From Pelobates cultripes (Eukaryota; Chordata; Amphibia; Anura; Pelobatidae), in NCBI GenBank assembly GCA_933207985.1, contig OW240916.1, positions 293,149,207 through 293,213,206 of the forward strand: 64,000 nt of DNA. Reading direction: 5' to 3'. The first letter of the stretch is position 1; every line of letters begins with the position of its first letter. A program made the translations under genes and the position numbers. Shown here piece after piece: positions 1-10,340 of the stretch. The notes under the pieces were generated by a model. That model ran no database searches. It was not told where the DNA came from and saw nothing but the letters and a program-made list of their open reading frames with translations.

Positions 1-318
1 AGCCAGATACACACAAGGACATAAACACAGCCAGATACACACACACACACATATATGTGTACATTTACATATTTTAATCTCTGCCTTCTAACAGCTCTTG
101 GACAGCAACTCCCAACAACCTTGGCCATAATAATGTCTCAACTCTGTTCTTACATACACTGGTCCAGAATTTGGCAAAAGTGACATTTGGAAATGGTATA
201 CTGCCTTTAATAACACTTGATGCAATAATATGTTAAAATAAATACTTTTAAAATTTATATTTAATAGGGAACTGTCAGGTTCTTCTAGGATTTTTAACAT
301 GTACTTATTCCCTGTGTG
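1..318. other. Unclassified A/T-rich flank with short CA repeat
   Basis: This stretch opens with CA-rich simple sequence followed by A/T-rich DNA. I see no gene or recognisable mobile element. It is the host sequence next to the 3' LTR of the provirus and ends in the TTAC target-site copy at 319-322. Confidence 0.5.
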
Positions 319-322
319 TTAC

Positions 323-758
323 TGATACCGGAGAAACTGACGGAAGCAAAGCACAGAGAGATGGACACAGGTTTCTTCAGGAAGGAAGAGATTCTTTATT
401 GGATCACCGATCGGGACTCAGAGGGACTAATGTCACCAAAAATACAGCAAGTTCTGAGCTCCGAACAATAGTGCAGGCTCCCTATATAGGCACATAACTC
501 CTCCCATATTAAGCTCCACCCGCACATTCTCTTGACCAATCATTACAAATAAGAATTAACTTCCTGTTTGACCGCATGGCTTGTCCAGCACAATGGAGGA
601 GGGGAATACTACATCCTGTATTCTTGCACATGCTCCGTACACTACTGATCGTATCTTGCCTCGTGCAACCAACTGATCGATACGTCAGCATATGCACGTA
701 CACATTCCACGTGGTAATCTCGGCCTACTAAATTTATTTTTACCGAGATTCCACCACA
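323..758 (-). repeat. 3' LTR of the provirus
   Basis: The 436-bp LTR begins TG and ends CA on the plus strand and is almost identical to 9905-10340. Read on the minus strand it carries an inverted CCAAT-type box near 533-540, a TATA box (TATATA) at 483-488 and an AATAAA polyadenylation signal at 395-400. U3 contains a CACGTG E-box near 708-713 and an imperfect inverted repeat close to its outer end. The differences from the other LTR are two bases near 470-473 and one near 567. Confidence 0.96.
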
Positions 759-769
759 TTCCCTCCTTT
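759..769 (-). promoter_or_regulatory. Polypurine tract
   Basis: Directly abutting U3 of the 3' LTR, the minus strand reads AAAGGAGGGAA. This is the expected place and composition for the plus-strand DNA synthesis primer of a retrovirus. Confidence 0.85.
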
Positions 770-876
770 GATGCCTCTTGATATTTTACAATTACTTGAG
801 GCATCACTTAACCTTGGTTTGCATACACCACAAGTTACCTTTGAACCAGACCAGACTTATCCTATGATGTGAATCT

Positions 877-1845
877 TCAACACTCGCCTTCCTGCATTGG
901 TTCTCCCTGATCTAGAGCCTTATATTTATAAATTGCCATTATCTGTGCAGCAGCCTTCCTCTCTGCTATATTTTCTATCAGGCTTTGCACAGACCTAACT
1001 ACTAAGGGTATAAGACACGGCAGGAGTAGACACAACATTAAAATCAGTAGGACTCCACCTACCACCGCCTTAAGCCCTCCAAACCACTCATACCAGCTAC
1101 CAAACCAACTACTTGGATTGTACCCTTTCCATACCTGAGTAGGCACATGCGCTAGTTTAACCATATGGCTAGTAAGCTCAGCTATTGCTTGCCCTTCGTC
1201 ATCTATTTGAAGACAGCAATTGCTCAGGTTAAACTTCCCACATACACCTCCCTCTACTGCCAAAAGATAATCCAAGGCTAATCTATTTTGGTAAACCGCT
1301 GTCCTCATCCTGGTATTATGCTTCGCTAGAAGATTGAGCGCTTGTGATGTCTCGTTAGTAATGATCTCAACCACCGCCTGTAACCTTATAATGCGGTTGA
1401 GCATATAAATCGGGGTTCTATAACCAAAGGTACCATCCTCTGCCCACGTGGCTGGCCCATAATAATCTATAATACGCTGGGGAGGCCATTCATTATCTTC
1501 CCAGGCACCCATCTCTATGGGTCCCCTTTTCTTCCTATGATTCACATCATACACTTTAACACCTAAAGTCTCACCTGTTTCAATAGGCAACAAGAAGAAG
1601 GATGGTTTTAACATACCCAACACACATGCCCCTTCCCAGTCCTGTGGTAACTCCTAATAGGCCTTCTTACCACAGATCCAGTACAAATTCGCTGGGGCTC
1701 TCCAGTTAGATGTGATGGATAGATCAAACCATACGTCCTTTAAATTGGCATATCTTGCAAACGGGTTAGATGGTTCTGAGACATTTGAAGCCGACCACCA
1801 AGTTGTATTCTTTGTATCATCATCATAAGCTTTTGCCCTAGACAA
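877..1845 (-). pseudogene. env: env 3' part: end of surface subunit and transmembrane subunit
   Basis: One reading frame interrupted by a TAG at 1654-1656 covers the end of SU and all of TM. In the 248-residue part after that stop, a furin-type RKKR lies at residues 30-33. A heptad-rich region with the conserved [10 protein letters not shown] stretch is followed by cysteines at 128, 136 and 137 (CX7CC). A hydrophobic membrane anchor spans roughly residues 184-209, followed by a cytoplasmic tail of about 40 residues. These are hallmarks of gamma-type Env, where SU and TM are disulfide-linked through the SU CxxC and the TM CXnCC. The cysteine spacing is one residue longer than the common CX6CC. 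The upstream SU is in other frames, so a full Env cannot be made from this copy as assembled. Confidence 0.9.
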
Positions 1846-1849
1846 GTTA

Positions 1850-3070
1850 ATTCTCCTACAGAAGTATTATACATCATTCCTTTCCTCGCTATGCAAACAT
1901 AACCTATGATGGAGGTCTTCAATCTCCACTCAGATTTACCTCTAACACTCATATGATAGTCGGCTTGTGTAGATATTAATTGGTCAACTGCCTCAGAACC
2001 GGACATTACCTCATTTGCTTCCCAAGGCCATTGGTCTCCCATGTTAGTACCTCCACACACATAGCAGTTGGTAACATTAAGACTACCGGCAATACTTTCG
2101 GCTAAATCAATGAACAAGTTTTTAGCATTATGGGGATCTTATTATCTATGCTCATCTCTTCATAAAAGGAATGGTATACTTGATGAGTTTGGGAGGTTAC
2201 CGTATCAGTCTCTATCCCTATAAACAATATTGTCCCAGGGTCTAACCCCGTCCCATATATTTGAAACCCAAATAAATTACCATATTTATCTAAGAACTTG
2301 TCAGGATTATTTATAAGTATATGGATTGGATTGCATTCCATAGACTTACAATATGGATCAGTAGGCAACTTAGTCACAATCATGTCCTTTTCTGCTGTCT
2401 GTCCCCAAGTCGCCCACCCCACACAAGACCAATATGGGCAGAAGTTATAATCTCTATTTGGGCATCTTGGACTTACATATTTATTTTTACTACTGGGACA
2501 AATATATTTATCGTTAGACCCATACGTCCTCTCCCACCTAAGATCCCCACATACATTCCACGGCTTTCTACCACTTGATATTGCTTTACACGCATCAAAT
2601 AGCAGAGCACCTGAAGAATATACGGATTCTAATACCGCCTTATTAATTAGGGTCCCCTGAGGATCTCCATTTCTGAGAGTCAACCAAATTGTACGGGGTT
2701 GATACTCAGGACTGAAGCACTTAGGTTCTCCTACTCCAAAATGACACACACTATATTCTATATTTAAGTATCTACATCTTGATACATCTCCTTTACACTC
2801 ATATTGCGAATGCCAAATTAGGGTCTGGGATATATGGTTACCTGTTCTTGTAGTCTTAATGCATACCTCACAGCTAGGAGTGTCTGTACCTCTACCTTCC
2901 TGAATATAAAAATACACATAAATAAACATTATTAAAAATACATCTTTCGTCGTCATCCTCAGTCTTCGTCCGTGCGAAGGCACCTCAGCTTCCAGGATGT
3001 AAGGGCTGCAGGGAATGGAGTTCTGCTCGTCTTCACAGGGGTCCCTCAAGACTTTCCCTGACTTATACAC
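1850..3070 (-). pseudogene. env: env 5' part: surface subunit, two frames
   Basis: The first frame (3070-2102) begins MYKSGKVL. It has an internal Met at about 2956 followed by a hydrophobic signal-peptide-like stretch (VFLIMFIYVYFYI). A cysteine-rich SU-like region with many potential disulfides follows. A frame change near 2110-2125 leads into a second frame (2117-1740) carrying NCYVCGG, with cysteines 18 and 21 forming the CxxC isomerase motif typical of gamma-type SU. A second frame change near 1850 leads to the TM-containing frame. Which Met is used cannot be settled. A plausible splice acceptor lies just upstream at 3124-3127. SU would bind the host receptor; I cannot infer which one. 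Confidence 0.85.
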
Positions 3071-3122
3071 TCGTTGGTGAGTGGACAGGCTTTATTATGG
3101 CCTTCTCACTCACTTACCAAGT

Positions 3123-3138
3123 CTCTGAAACAATAAAA
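3123..3138 (-). promoter_or_regulatory. Candidate env splice acceptor
   Basis: On the minus strand a T-rich tract ending TTGTTTCAG meets AGACTTGG, with the AG at 3126-3125. It sits between the end of pol and the first env Met, where a subgenomic env mRNA would be joined. The matching donor candidate is at 9671-9680. Confidence 0.5.
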
Positions 3139-3161
3139 TTTGTAATCTACAAGGTTCCTCG

Positions 3162-3475
3162 TCACTCCGACTGAGTCGTGCGTTTTAACCGGATCTTGCA
3201 GGGATTTTCTGGATTTGCTGTAACTTGCCAGGAATCGGCTGCTGCTGGTTTAACCCTGGAGTGATGTATCCACGGAGCCACTTCGGCTACTTTTATCGCT
3301 GTAGGGTAGACAGAAGAACAACATAAGGACCTCTCCACTTGGGCCCTAACGGCACATTATTCCACTCTTTAATCCACACTTGGTCGCCTGGGTGGTAACT
3401 ATGAATTGGGGGATAAATATTCACAGGTAATCTATCTTGTACCCATTTCTGTACCTCCTCCATAGTCTACCCAAC
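3162..3475 (-). pseudogene. pol: pol 3' end: integrase C-terminal domain
   Basis: After the long integrase frame ends at 3421, the C-terminal domain continues in two other frames. The first runs from about 3466 and includes KWRGPYVVLLST, the small SH3-like/GPY-F-type module of gammaretroviral integrase. It stops near 3295. The second frame then runs to a TGA at 3162-3164 and has the expected basic tail. So there are frame changes near 3470 and near 3315, the second beside a short C run. The pol end lies before the env acceptor. Confidence 0.8.
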
Positions 3476-4497
3476 TCCACAACCTGCTGCCGGGTAATTC
3501 CTTCTCCCAACTGACTCAAATCCCCCCTTAAGTTACCAAGCACGGGAGGTGGTCGCCCGTACATGATTTCAAAAGGAGAGAGGCCCATCCTTCTGGTAGG
3601 TGTACTACGGATTCGCAATAGAGCTATGGGCAAGAGAACGTTCCACTTAAGTTGGGTTTCCTGACACATTTTAGCCAACTGATTCTTATTAGTTCTATTC
3701 ATTCTCTCTACCTTACCAGAACTCTGGGGTCTATATGCCGTATGAAGCCTCCACTTTATACCAAGCATATGAGTCAGTTGTTGTAGGCACTGATGAACAA
3801 AAGCTGGACTATTGTCCGATCCTATAGAGCAGGGTAGTCCATATCGGGGTATTATTTCTCGTAGCAGGAATCTCACGACTTCTCCTGCTTTCTCTGTACG
3901 AGTAGGACATGCTTCTACCCAGCCTGAATAGGTGCACACCACTACCAGCAGGTAGCGATGTCCACCCGATTTAGGCATCACTGTATAGTCAATTTGTAAA
4001 TCGGACATGGGAAGTCCCCCCATAAACTGGACTCCTGGTGGCTTTACTGGTCCTTGTCTTGCATTATTTTTAGCACACGTTACACATCTACGTACAATGG
4101 CCTGAGTCAAGTTGGACAATCTTGGTATGTAGAAATGTTTTCTGAGAGATTCTTCTGTACTGTCTCTCCCAGAATGTGTCCCGTTATGATAGTTTTGGAC
4201 AATTTCTACCGCTAGTGATGCTGGAATAACTATTCTTCCATCTTCTAACTGATACCATTTGTTCTCCAAATACTTTCCAGGTTCAGTCCCTAACCACTCC
4301 TCTTCTTGAGCTGTATAAATTGGAGTCCATTGAGACAGTGGAGTTGGTATAAGAGCAGCTATATGCCCCACATATTCCTGTCTTCCTGATTCAGTAGCAC
4401 GCTTAGCTGCACTATCTGCCATCCGATTCCCTTTGGTTACATCACCATCTCCTCTCAGATGCGCCCGACAATGTATAATACCGACTTCTTTCGGCTC
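3421..4497 (-). pseudogene. pol: pol: integrase core
   Basis: This frame continues in phase from RNase H across a TAG at 4498-4500. Counting from the Met at 4422, the N-terminal HHCC zinc site is H79, H83, C113, C116. The catalytic triad is D145, D203, E239 with 35 residues between the last two (DD35E). The enzyme would trim viral DNA ends and insert them into host DNA; the 4-bp duplication at 319-322/10341-10344 is its product. The core itself is uninterrupted. The frame is lost at 3421, before the C-terminal domain. Confidence 0.93.
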
Positions 4498-5205
4498 CTA
4501 CACTGCTTCCAATAGTTGTAGGATCTCAGCTGCGTATTTGATTTCTTTGCCTTCTGAATTCAATAGTCCTCTTTCTTTATACAAAGCTCCGTGGGCATGA
4601 GTGGTTAAAAACGCATACTTGGAATCCGTGTAGATGTTCACTCTTAAACCTTCAGCCAATTGTAACGCTCGTGTCAGTGCTATCAATTCTGCCTTTTGTG
4701 CTGATGTTCCTTTTGCCAGTGGCCGAGCTTCTATCACCTTGTCTATCGATGTTACTGCATATCCTGCATAGCGGATCCCTTCTTTTACATAACTACTGCC
4801 GTCGGTGTAATATTGAACATCAGGGTTCTGGATGGGAAAATCACAAAGATCTGGTCTACTTGAAAATACTTCATCCATTACTTCCAAACAATCATGTTGA
4901 CTTTCAGTAGGTTGTGGCAAAAGGGTAGCTGGATTTAAGGTATTTACAGTCTCTAAATGCACTCTTGGGTTTTCACACAACATTGTTTGATACTTGGTCA
5001 TACGGCTGTTACTAAACCAATGATTTCCTTTGTAATCCAACAACGTCTGTACTGCATGTGGAACTCGTACATAAAGTTCTTGACCCAGAGTGAGCTTATC
5101 GGCTTCAGCTACTAGCAGGGCGGCTGCAGCTACAGCTCTTAGACAAGGTGGAAGTCCGCTGGCCACTGCATCCAGTTGCTTAGACATGTAGGCAACAGGT
5201 CTTTG
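4498..5205 (-). pseudogene. pol: pol: RT connection and RNase H
   Basis: This segment continues in the same frame as reverse transcriptase after a TAG at 5206-5208 and ends with a second TAG at 4498-4500. Counting from the Met at 5187, RNase H catalytic acids are seen in YYTDGSSYV (D129), KAELIALTRAL (E167) and YTDSKYAF (D188). RNase H degrades the RNA strand during reverse transcription and creates the primer at the polypurine tract. Apart from the two stops the frame is open from RT to integrase. Confidence 0.92.
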
Positions 5206-6084
5206 CTATGATCCCAAGTACTGTGTCAATACTCCCACAGCCATTCTTCTTTGCTCATGTACATACAGGTAGAATGGCCGTGTGTGGTCAGGTAGACCTA
5301 ATGCTGGGGCACTCATCAAAGCCCTCTTCACATCTTCGAATGCCGTTTGCTGTTCTTGAGTCCATAAGAAGGGGTCGTGCTCTGTACCTTTGATAGCTGC
5401 ATACAGAGGTTTTGCCAGTATCGCGTAGCTGGGAATCCATATCCTACAGAAGCCTGCTGCCCCCAAGAATTCTCGCACTTGTCTTCTATTCCTGGGTATC
5501 GGTATTTGGCACACAGCTTCTTTTCTCTCTGGCCCCATAATTCTTTGACCTTCAGAGATATGGAATCCCAGATATTTGACAGTTGGCAAACACAACTGAG
5601 CCTTCCTTCTTGACACCTTGTATCCTGCCTTCCAGAGAATGTGTAGTAGATCGTGCGTTGCTTGCTGACATACTTCCTTTGTAACTGCTGCTATCAACAA
5701 GTCATCTACATATTGTAATAATACACACTCTCCTGGGATAGACTCGAAATCTAGTAGATCTTGACTTAGAGCTGAACCAAATAGGGTAGGTGAATTTTTA
5801 AACCCCTGGGGCAATCTTGTCCAGGTCATTTGGCGTTTCGAGCCCGTTACAGCATTTTCCCATTGGAAAGCGAAGATACATTGGCTTTCTGCGGCAATTC
5901 GGAGGCAAAAGAAGGCATCTTTGAGATCTAAGACTGTAAAGTAAGTAGCCCCGCCCGGAATTAAAGCAAGCAGGTTATATGGATTGGGCACGACTGGATG
6001 TATACTAACAACCGCATCATTGACTGCTCTCAAGTCCTGCACAGGTCGATACTCATCTGTACCGGGCTTTTGAACAGGCAGCAA
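5206..6084 (-). pseudogene. pol: pol: reverse transcriptase core
   Basis: A 292-residue open stretch holds the RT palm and fingers: VLDLKDAFF (D53, D56), LPQGF at 91-95 and the catalytic YVDD at 125-128, followed by the thumb. It lies one frame away from the protease segment, the frame change being near 6080 beside a run of C. It ends at TAG 5206-5208. The order protease-RT-RNase H-integrase and the YVDD box fit gammaretroviral pol. Confidence 0.93.
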
Positions 6085-6743
6085 TGGGGTGTTCCAGGGG
6101 AAGTACAGAATTTTAGGATACCATACCGTATGAACTTATCCAGATAAGATTGGATGTTCTTCTTAGCCTTCTGCGGAATATGATATTGTCTCAGGCTTAC
6201 TGGATAAACCCCAAGTTTTAGTTCGATTTTAATAGGTGGAATATTGCGGGCCAGTCCTGGTGGGTTGTTCTCTGCCCAAACTCCTGGTATGTTAAATAAG
6301 GATTCATCACTCCTCGGGTTTTGGCTAGTCAACACTGTATAAAGTCGCCACTCTTCTTCCTTTGGTACGGACAATGTCATAATACCTGAAGGTCCATTAA
6401 ACTTTAAGGATGTTGTTCCATTTGGTAGGAACGTAATCTGCGCTTGTAATTTGGATAGCATATCACGTCCCAGCAATTGGACTGGACACTCAGGCATATA
6501 AAGGAATTGATGTTTTACTACGTGGCCTCCCAATGTACAGAGTCGACTTTTAAGAACCGGTTTTTCAGCACTTCTTCCAGTTGCTCCTATTACAGTAATA
6601 GTTCTTCCAGATGGAGGAGCAACTTGATTAGTCACCACCGAATGTTCAGCACCAGTGTCGATCATAAACGCACTCCTTTTTCCCCCTATTGATACATCGA
6701 CCATAGGCTCCGCTCGACCAAGGGGGATGGAGCCCGGTCGGTA
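6030..6743 (-). pseudogene. pol: pol 5' part: protease and start of RT
   Basis: The segment is in the same frame as the nucleocapsid and separated from it only by the TGA at 6744-6746. Counting from the Met at 6704, the aspartic protease active site IDTGAEHS has D16, T17, G18. The conserved LLGRDML is at 77-83. After a linker, the N-terminal RT region starts around residue 140 (IPGVWAENN) and the frame is lost near 6080. The protease would cleave Gag and Gag-Pol. The true amino end after read-through would lie upstream of Met 6704, so that Met need not be a start. Confidence 0.92.
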
Positions 6744-6746
6744 TCA
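6706..6746 (-). promoter_or_regulatory. Gag-pol UGA stop with possible downstream RNA structure
   Basis: The nucleocapsid frame ends at TGA (6746-6744) and pol continues in the same frame. Directly downstream, plus-strand blocks 6736-6740 and 6715-6719 are complementary (5 bp). Blocks 6729-6734 and 6706-6711 are also complementary (6 bp). The order is interleaved, as in a pseudoknot. Gammaretroviruses are known to express pol by stop-codon read-through aided by a downstream pseudoknot. Here the spacer is 3 nt and one loop is 9 nt, which is not the classic geometry, so the structure is only a proposal. Confidence 0.5.
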
Positions 6747-7121
6747 ATAGTCCTCCATGACCGTGTCAGCCAATCCCACAAAGTCCCTACCTTCTCTATC
6801 GCGGGACCTTTGCGCTGCTGGATAGTACCTATCTTCCCTTACACTTCCTCTGTTCCCATTACTCCCTCTATTACCATTACTCCCTCCGGGGCCTCCTCTA
6901 CCTCTCGCTCTGCCTCTAAAGTTTCCGTAACCTGCCCTGGGTAAGTCTCTCTCATACTGCTCTCTTTGCGGACACTCGTTCCTCCAATGCCCTTCTTCCT
7001 TACAGTACGCGCACTGATTCCTACTCAAAGGCTCCCTATTCCATCTACCATCGCCTCTATCTGGGCCCCGTCTATCTACGCCTGCGATCGCTACCGCTAG
7101 CATATCTGCCTTTCTACGCAT
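6744..7121 (-). pseudogene. gag: gag 3' part: nucleocapsid
   Basis: This frame encodes a basic protein with one CCHC zinc knuckle, CAYCKEEGHWRNEC (C-X2-C-X4-H-X4-C), followed by an R/G-rich tail. A single knuckle is characteristic of gammaretroviruses. It binds and packages genomic RNA. The frame is offset by one nucleotide from the matrix-capsid frame, the break lying near 7114-7125 in an A/G-rich run. It ends at TGA 6744-6746, with pol in phase beyond. Confidence 0.9.
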
Positions 7122-8622
7122 CTTTCTTACTTTCTGTTTCCCTATTCATATATACTTTGTTCGCTACCTCCATTAGTTGGGTGATAGACATACCTGCAAA
7201 CCCTTCTAATTTCTGTAGCTTGCGCTTAATATCTCCGTAAGCTTGGCTGACAAAGGCGGAGTTTACCATTCGGGAATTATCAGCGTCTTCCGGATTAAAG
7301 GGGGTATACAAGCGGTATGCCTCCAATAATCGGTCATAAAAGACACTGGGCGCTTCATCACTTTTCTGAATCACCTCAACTGTCTTCGACATGTTAATAG
7401 CTTTCTTCCCTCCGGCTTTCATGCCAGCAATTATAGCATCTCTATAGGCTTTAAGTTGAGCCATATCTGCGCCATTTACATTCCAGTCAGGATCGGTGTT
7501 AGGGTAATGTGTTGCGGCCCATGCTGCCGGATTGGCTTGATTTAAAGCACGGGCTCTCTCCTCTAGCGCCTTAATGGCCGCTTGGTTAATCCTTGTCCTT
7601 TCCTCATTATTGAACAATGTCATTAATAACTGCTGGCAATCAGCCCATGTCGGGTTATGTGTCTGAACTATCGAGGTGAACAGATCGGTCATAGCTTGTG
7701 GTTTCTCAGTGTACGAGGAATTGTGGGTCTTCCAATTCAAGAGATCGGTAGTCGTGAACGGGACATATACGAAGACTGGGTCAGCATGTGCCATTTGACC
7801 TGCGGCATCGATATAGGCTGACCCAGGATTCAGACGAAGAGGCATCTGATAATGTTTTAATTGTTGGGTACCGGTCAGTTGTCGGGTTAGTATGGGGCTA
7901 CGTGGAGGGGCGTCAGTTAAAGGTTCCGGTCGAGAGGTAATAGGGCATGAGGATGTGGGAACTTGATTTTGGGAAAAGTTAGTGAATAGTATACTCCGAG
8001 CCGAGCTAGAAGAAGCTTGACCGGAAGTTTGAAGTGGCGCCAAATCAGGATATTCAGATCTAATGGGGGTTGGTCCTGGTTCCGGAAGGGGAGTTTTAAT
8101 ACGAGGGGGGGTGGATTCTGTACTGGAGGAGGAAGCGGAAGTGGATGGGGGCAATAGGGGAAGGGGTGCAGAACTTCCTGCATTCGCGTCACTTCCTCTT
8201 AAAGGAAAGTAAGGGGGCGGCAAAGGGATCTCGGACTCAGGGGGCGTGTCCAAAATGGGCCTAACACCAGTCCTAGTGGACAAACAAGTCCTGGCCACCA
8301 TGAGGCGACATTGCTCCTCGTGGCATATCCGGATCCATTTTGGCGAGTCGTTTACGGCCTGCCCCCAACAATCAATGTATGGAAACTGTCCGTAAAGTTC
8401 AGGCCTACCTGATACAGCCACGTGTACACGCTGTACCAGGGTTGGATCCAAACTGCCACGCGGCGGCCATGCCGCAACCAAAGTAGGCCACTCCCTAGTG
8501 CACAAAGTGACCAAACGTACAGGAGACATTTTAACCCCAAAATCACATGTTTTGAATCCCTTTTTAAAATTCTTTACCATACAACCTAAGGGATCCGAAA
8601 TCGTTGACTCTGACGCGCCCAT
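7114..8622 (-). pseudogene. gag: gag 5' part: matrix, proline-rich region, capsid
   Basis: I place the start at the Met of MGASES (8622) because Gly2 permits N-myristoylation. The frame also extends 18 codons upstream. Matrix occupies about the first 110 residues and contains REWPTLVAAWP. A proline/serine-rich p12-like region with a PPPY late-domain motif (about residues 135-138) follows. Capsid follows, with a major-homology-like stretch around APSVFYDRLLEAY. Gag builds the virus particle at the plasma membrane. The frame stops at 7114, just before the nucleocapsid, which is in the next frame. Confidence 0.93.
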
Positions 8623-9884
8623 ACTTATCAATGGAACGTCGTTGACAACGAATACTATGCACGCGTTCTTATTCAACAGTCACACCCGTTTCCTCTGGCA
8701 ACAGCACCACGTGGTACAGTTACCGAGTGAAACGTACACAATAACACAATAATCACTCAGGGAATTCCCGTACACACACAGCTGTTACACCAGTCACTAA
8801 ATAATCAATATTATGCCCTTTGGCGAAACTATACAGTCACCCACGCTATAATTCTCTATATATGAATTACCCGTCTATAACACACCCCAGTAACATCGTC
8901 TTTTACTAGTATCGGTTACAGTACGGTTAGCATAAGTCAAAGCACAATTTAAGGTCACAATACAATTATTAGTGGTTACGGTGTTAAACATGCAATAGAT
9001 GACAATGATTAGTACTTATATACAGTGTCAGTAAATATACAGGGTTATGATACCGTGCACTATGATACAGCAACACACTATTAACACTCTCGCTAGACAG
9101 CTGAGCTCGCGCTATCTAACAAGATTTACACTTTACTAACAATCTTTAACACATTTACAATCCCAACTAAACTATTGGCCAGTACCTTGAATGGACTACC
9201 TAAAACTATATACACCCGTTTTGGTTAGCCACACTGCCCAAGCACCACATATAGCGAACTAGAGGGCGGAATTTACAAAATTGCCCTTCTAGTCTATTTA
9301 CTCTATCAAAAATCTAGTGGGTTCCAAATTTACACGCCTTCCCACTTAGCCAAGATAGGTTGAGAGCTAGCGAACCGAATTTACACAGGCGCCGCTTAGT
9401 CTCCCGGTCCCTCCGACCTAGCGAACGTAATATACACCCTAGAACGCTAGTCTAGACAAGACACCGGTGTCCGGCTAGGGCTATTTACACAGGACCCCGC
9501 CTGACTAACCAGATCAAACGGTCTTACTAAAGAGCGTTCGATCGAGCGGTGCGCCTTCGCTCCTTCCCTCCGACAGAGGGGGCAGATTCCATACACAGAT
9601 TTAAACCCCTTTTGGGCCTACCGCACAATCGGTATACCCCTAGTGGGTCTGCCGTCTAAAACAGCAGTTGTCTTACCTCCTCGTTCCTGAACCTGAGTTC
9701 ACACTCATCGACGGGGACACCCCAGCACTTCTTACGTAGAGGCCGATGATCTCCTGGACAACAGACCAGTGGCGCCGAGATGAAGGGAGGTCCACGCAGA
9801 AGTTCAGGGGTGCAGCCGTAGAGAACGTGGGCAAAGATAGACCGTCTCACGCCTCTGCCTCTCAGCTACCGTTGAACGATGAGC
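8623..9884 (-). other. Proviral 5' leader
   Basis: About 1.26 kb separate the primer binding site from gag. No convincing ORF is present; the 64-codon frame at 9656-9850 has no recognisable features. The part at 9100-9500 has a degenerate repeat of roughly 50-58 bp (see findings). The packaging signal would be expected here but cannot be located by eye. The leader is clearly longer than the few hundred bases usual in mammalian gammaretroviruses. Confidence 0.7.
9671..9680 (-). promoter_or_regulatory. Candidate major splice donor
   Basis: The minus strand reads GGAG/GTAAGA, a strong 5' splice-site consensus. It is about 225 nt downstream of the 5' LTR, where a retroviral major donor is expected. 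It would pair with the acceptor at 3124-3127 to make env mRNA. Confidence 0.6.
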
Positions 9885-9902
9885 TTCCCGGCCAATGCAC
9901 CA
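9885..9902 (-). promoter_or_regulatory. Primer binding site, tRNA-Gly type
   Basis: Two bases beyond the 5' LTR, the minus strand reads TGGTGCATTGGCCGGGAA. This is complementary to the CCA-ended 3' terminus of vertebrate tRNA-Gly(GCC), as I know that tRNA. It would prime minus-strand DNA synthesis. It differs from the Pro primer site typical of murine gammaretroviruses. Confidence 0.85.
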
Positions 9903-9904
9903 AA

Positions 9905-10340
9905 TGATACCGGAGAAACTGACGGAAGCAAAGCACAGAGAGATGGACACAGGTTTCTTCAGGAAGGAAGAGATTCTTTATTGGATCACCGATCGGGACT
10001 CAGAGGGACTAATGTCACCAAAAATACAGCAAGTTCTGAGCCCTGAACAATAGTGCAGGCTCCCTATATAGGCACATAACTCCTCCCATATTAAGCTCCA
10101 CCCGCACATTCTCTTGACCAATCATTACAAATAAGAATTAACTTCCTGCTTGACCGCATGGCTTGTCCAGCACAATGGAGGAGGGGAATACTACATCCTG
10201 TATTCTTGCACATGCTCCGTACACTACTGATCGTATCTTGCCTCGTGCAACCAACTGATCGATACGTCAGCATATGCACGTACACATTCCACGTGGTAAT
10301 CTCGGCCTACTAAATTTATTTTTACCGAGATTCCACCACA
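9905..10340 (-). repeat. 5' LTR of the provirus
   Basis: The 436-bp copy is the same length as 323-758. On the minus strand TATATA is at 10065-10070 and AATAAA at 9977-9982. The promoter here would drive genomic and env transcripts leftward across the window. Confidence 0.96.

Noticed and set aside
509..703. 64-codon ORF on the minus strand, repeated at 10091-10285
   Set aside because: It lies in U3 of both LTRs, has no motif, and appears twice only because the LTRs are duplicates.
7110..7140. Programmed frameshift between capsid and nucleocapsid
   Set aside because: A GGGAAAC heptamer is nearby but out of phase for -1 slippage, and the shift needed is +1. Gammaretroviruses do not frameshift here, so a mutation or assembly error is more likely.
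9656..9850. 64-codon ORF in the proviral leader as a possible glyco-Gag or accessory gene
   Set aside because: No signal peptide, no known motif and no connection to the gag frame.
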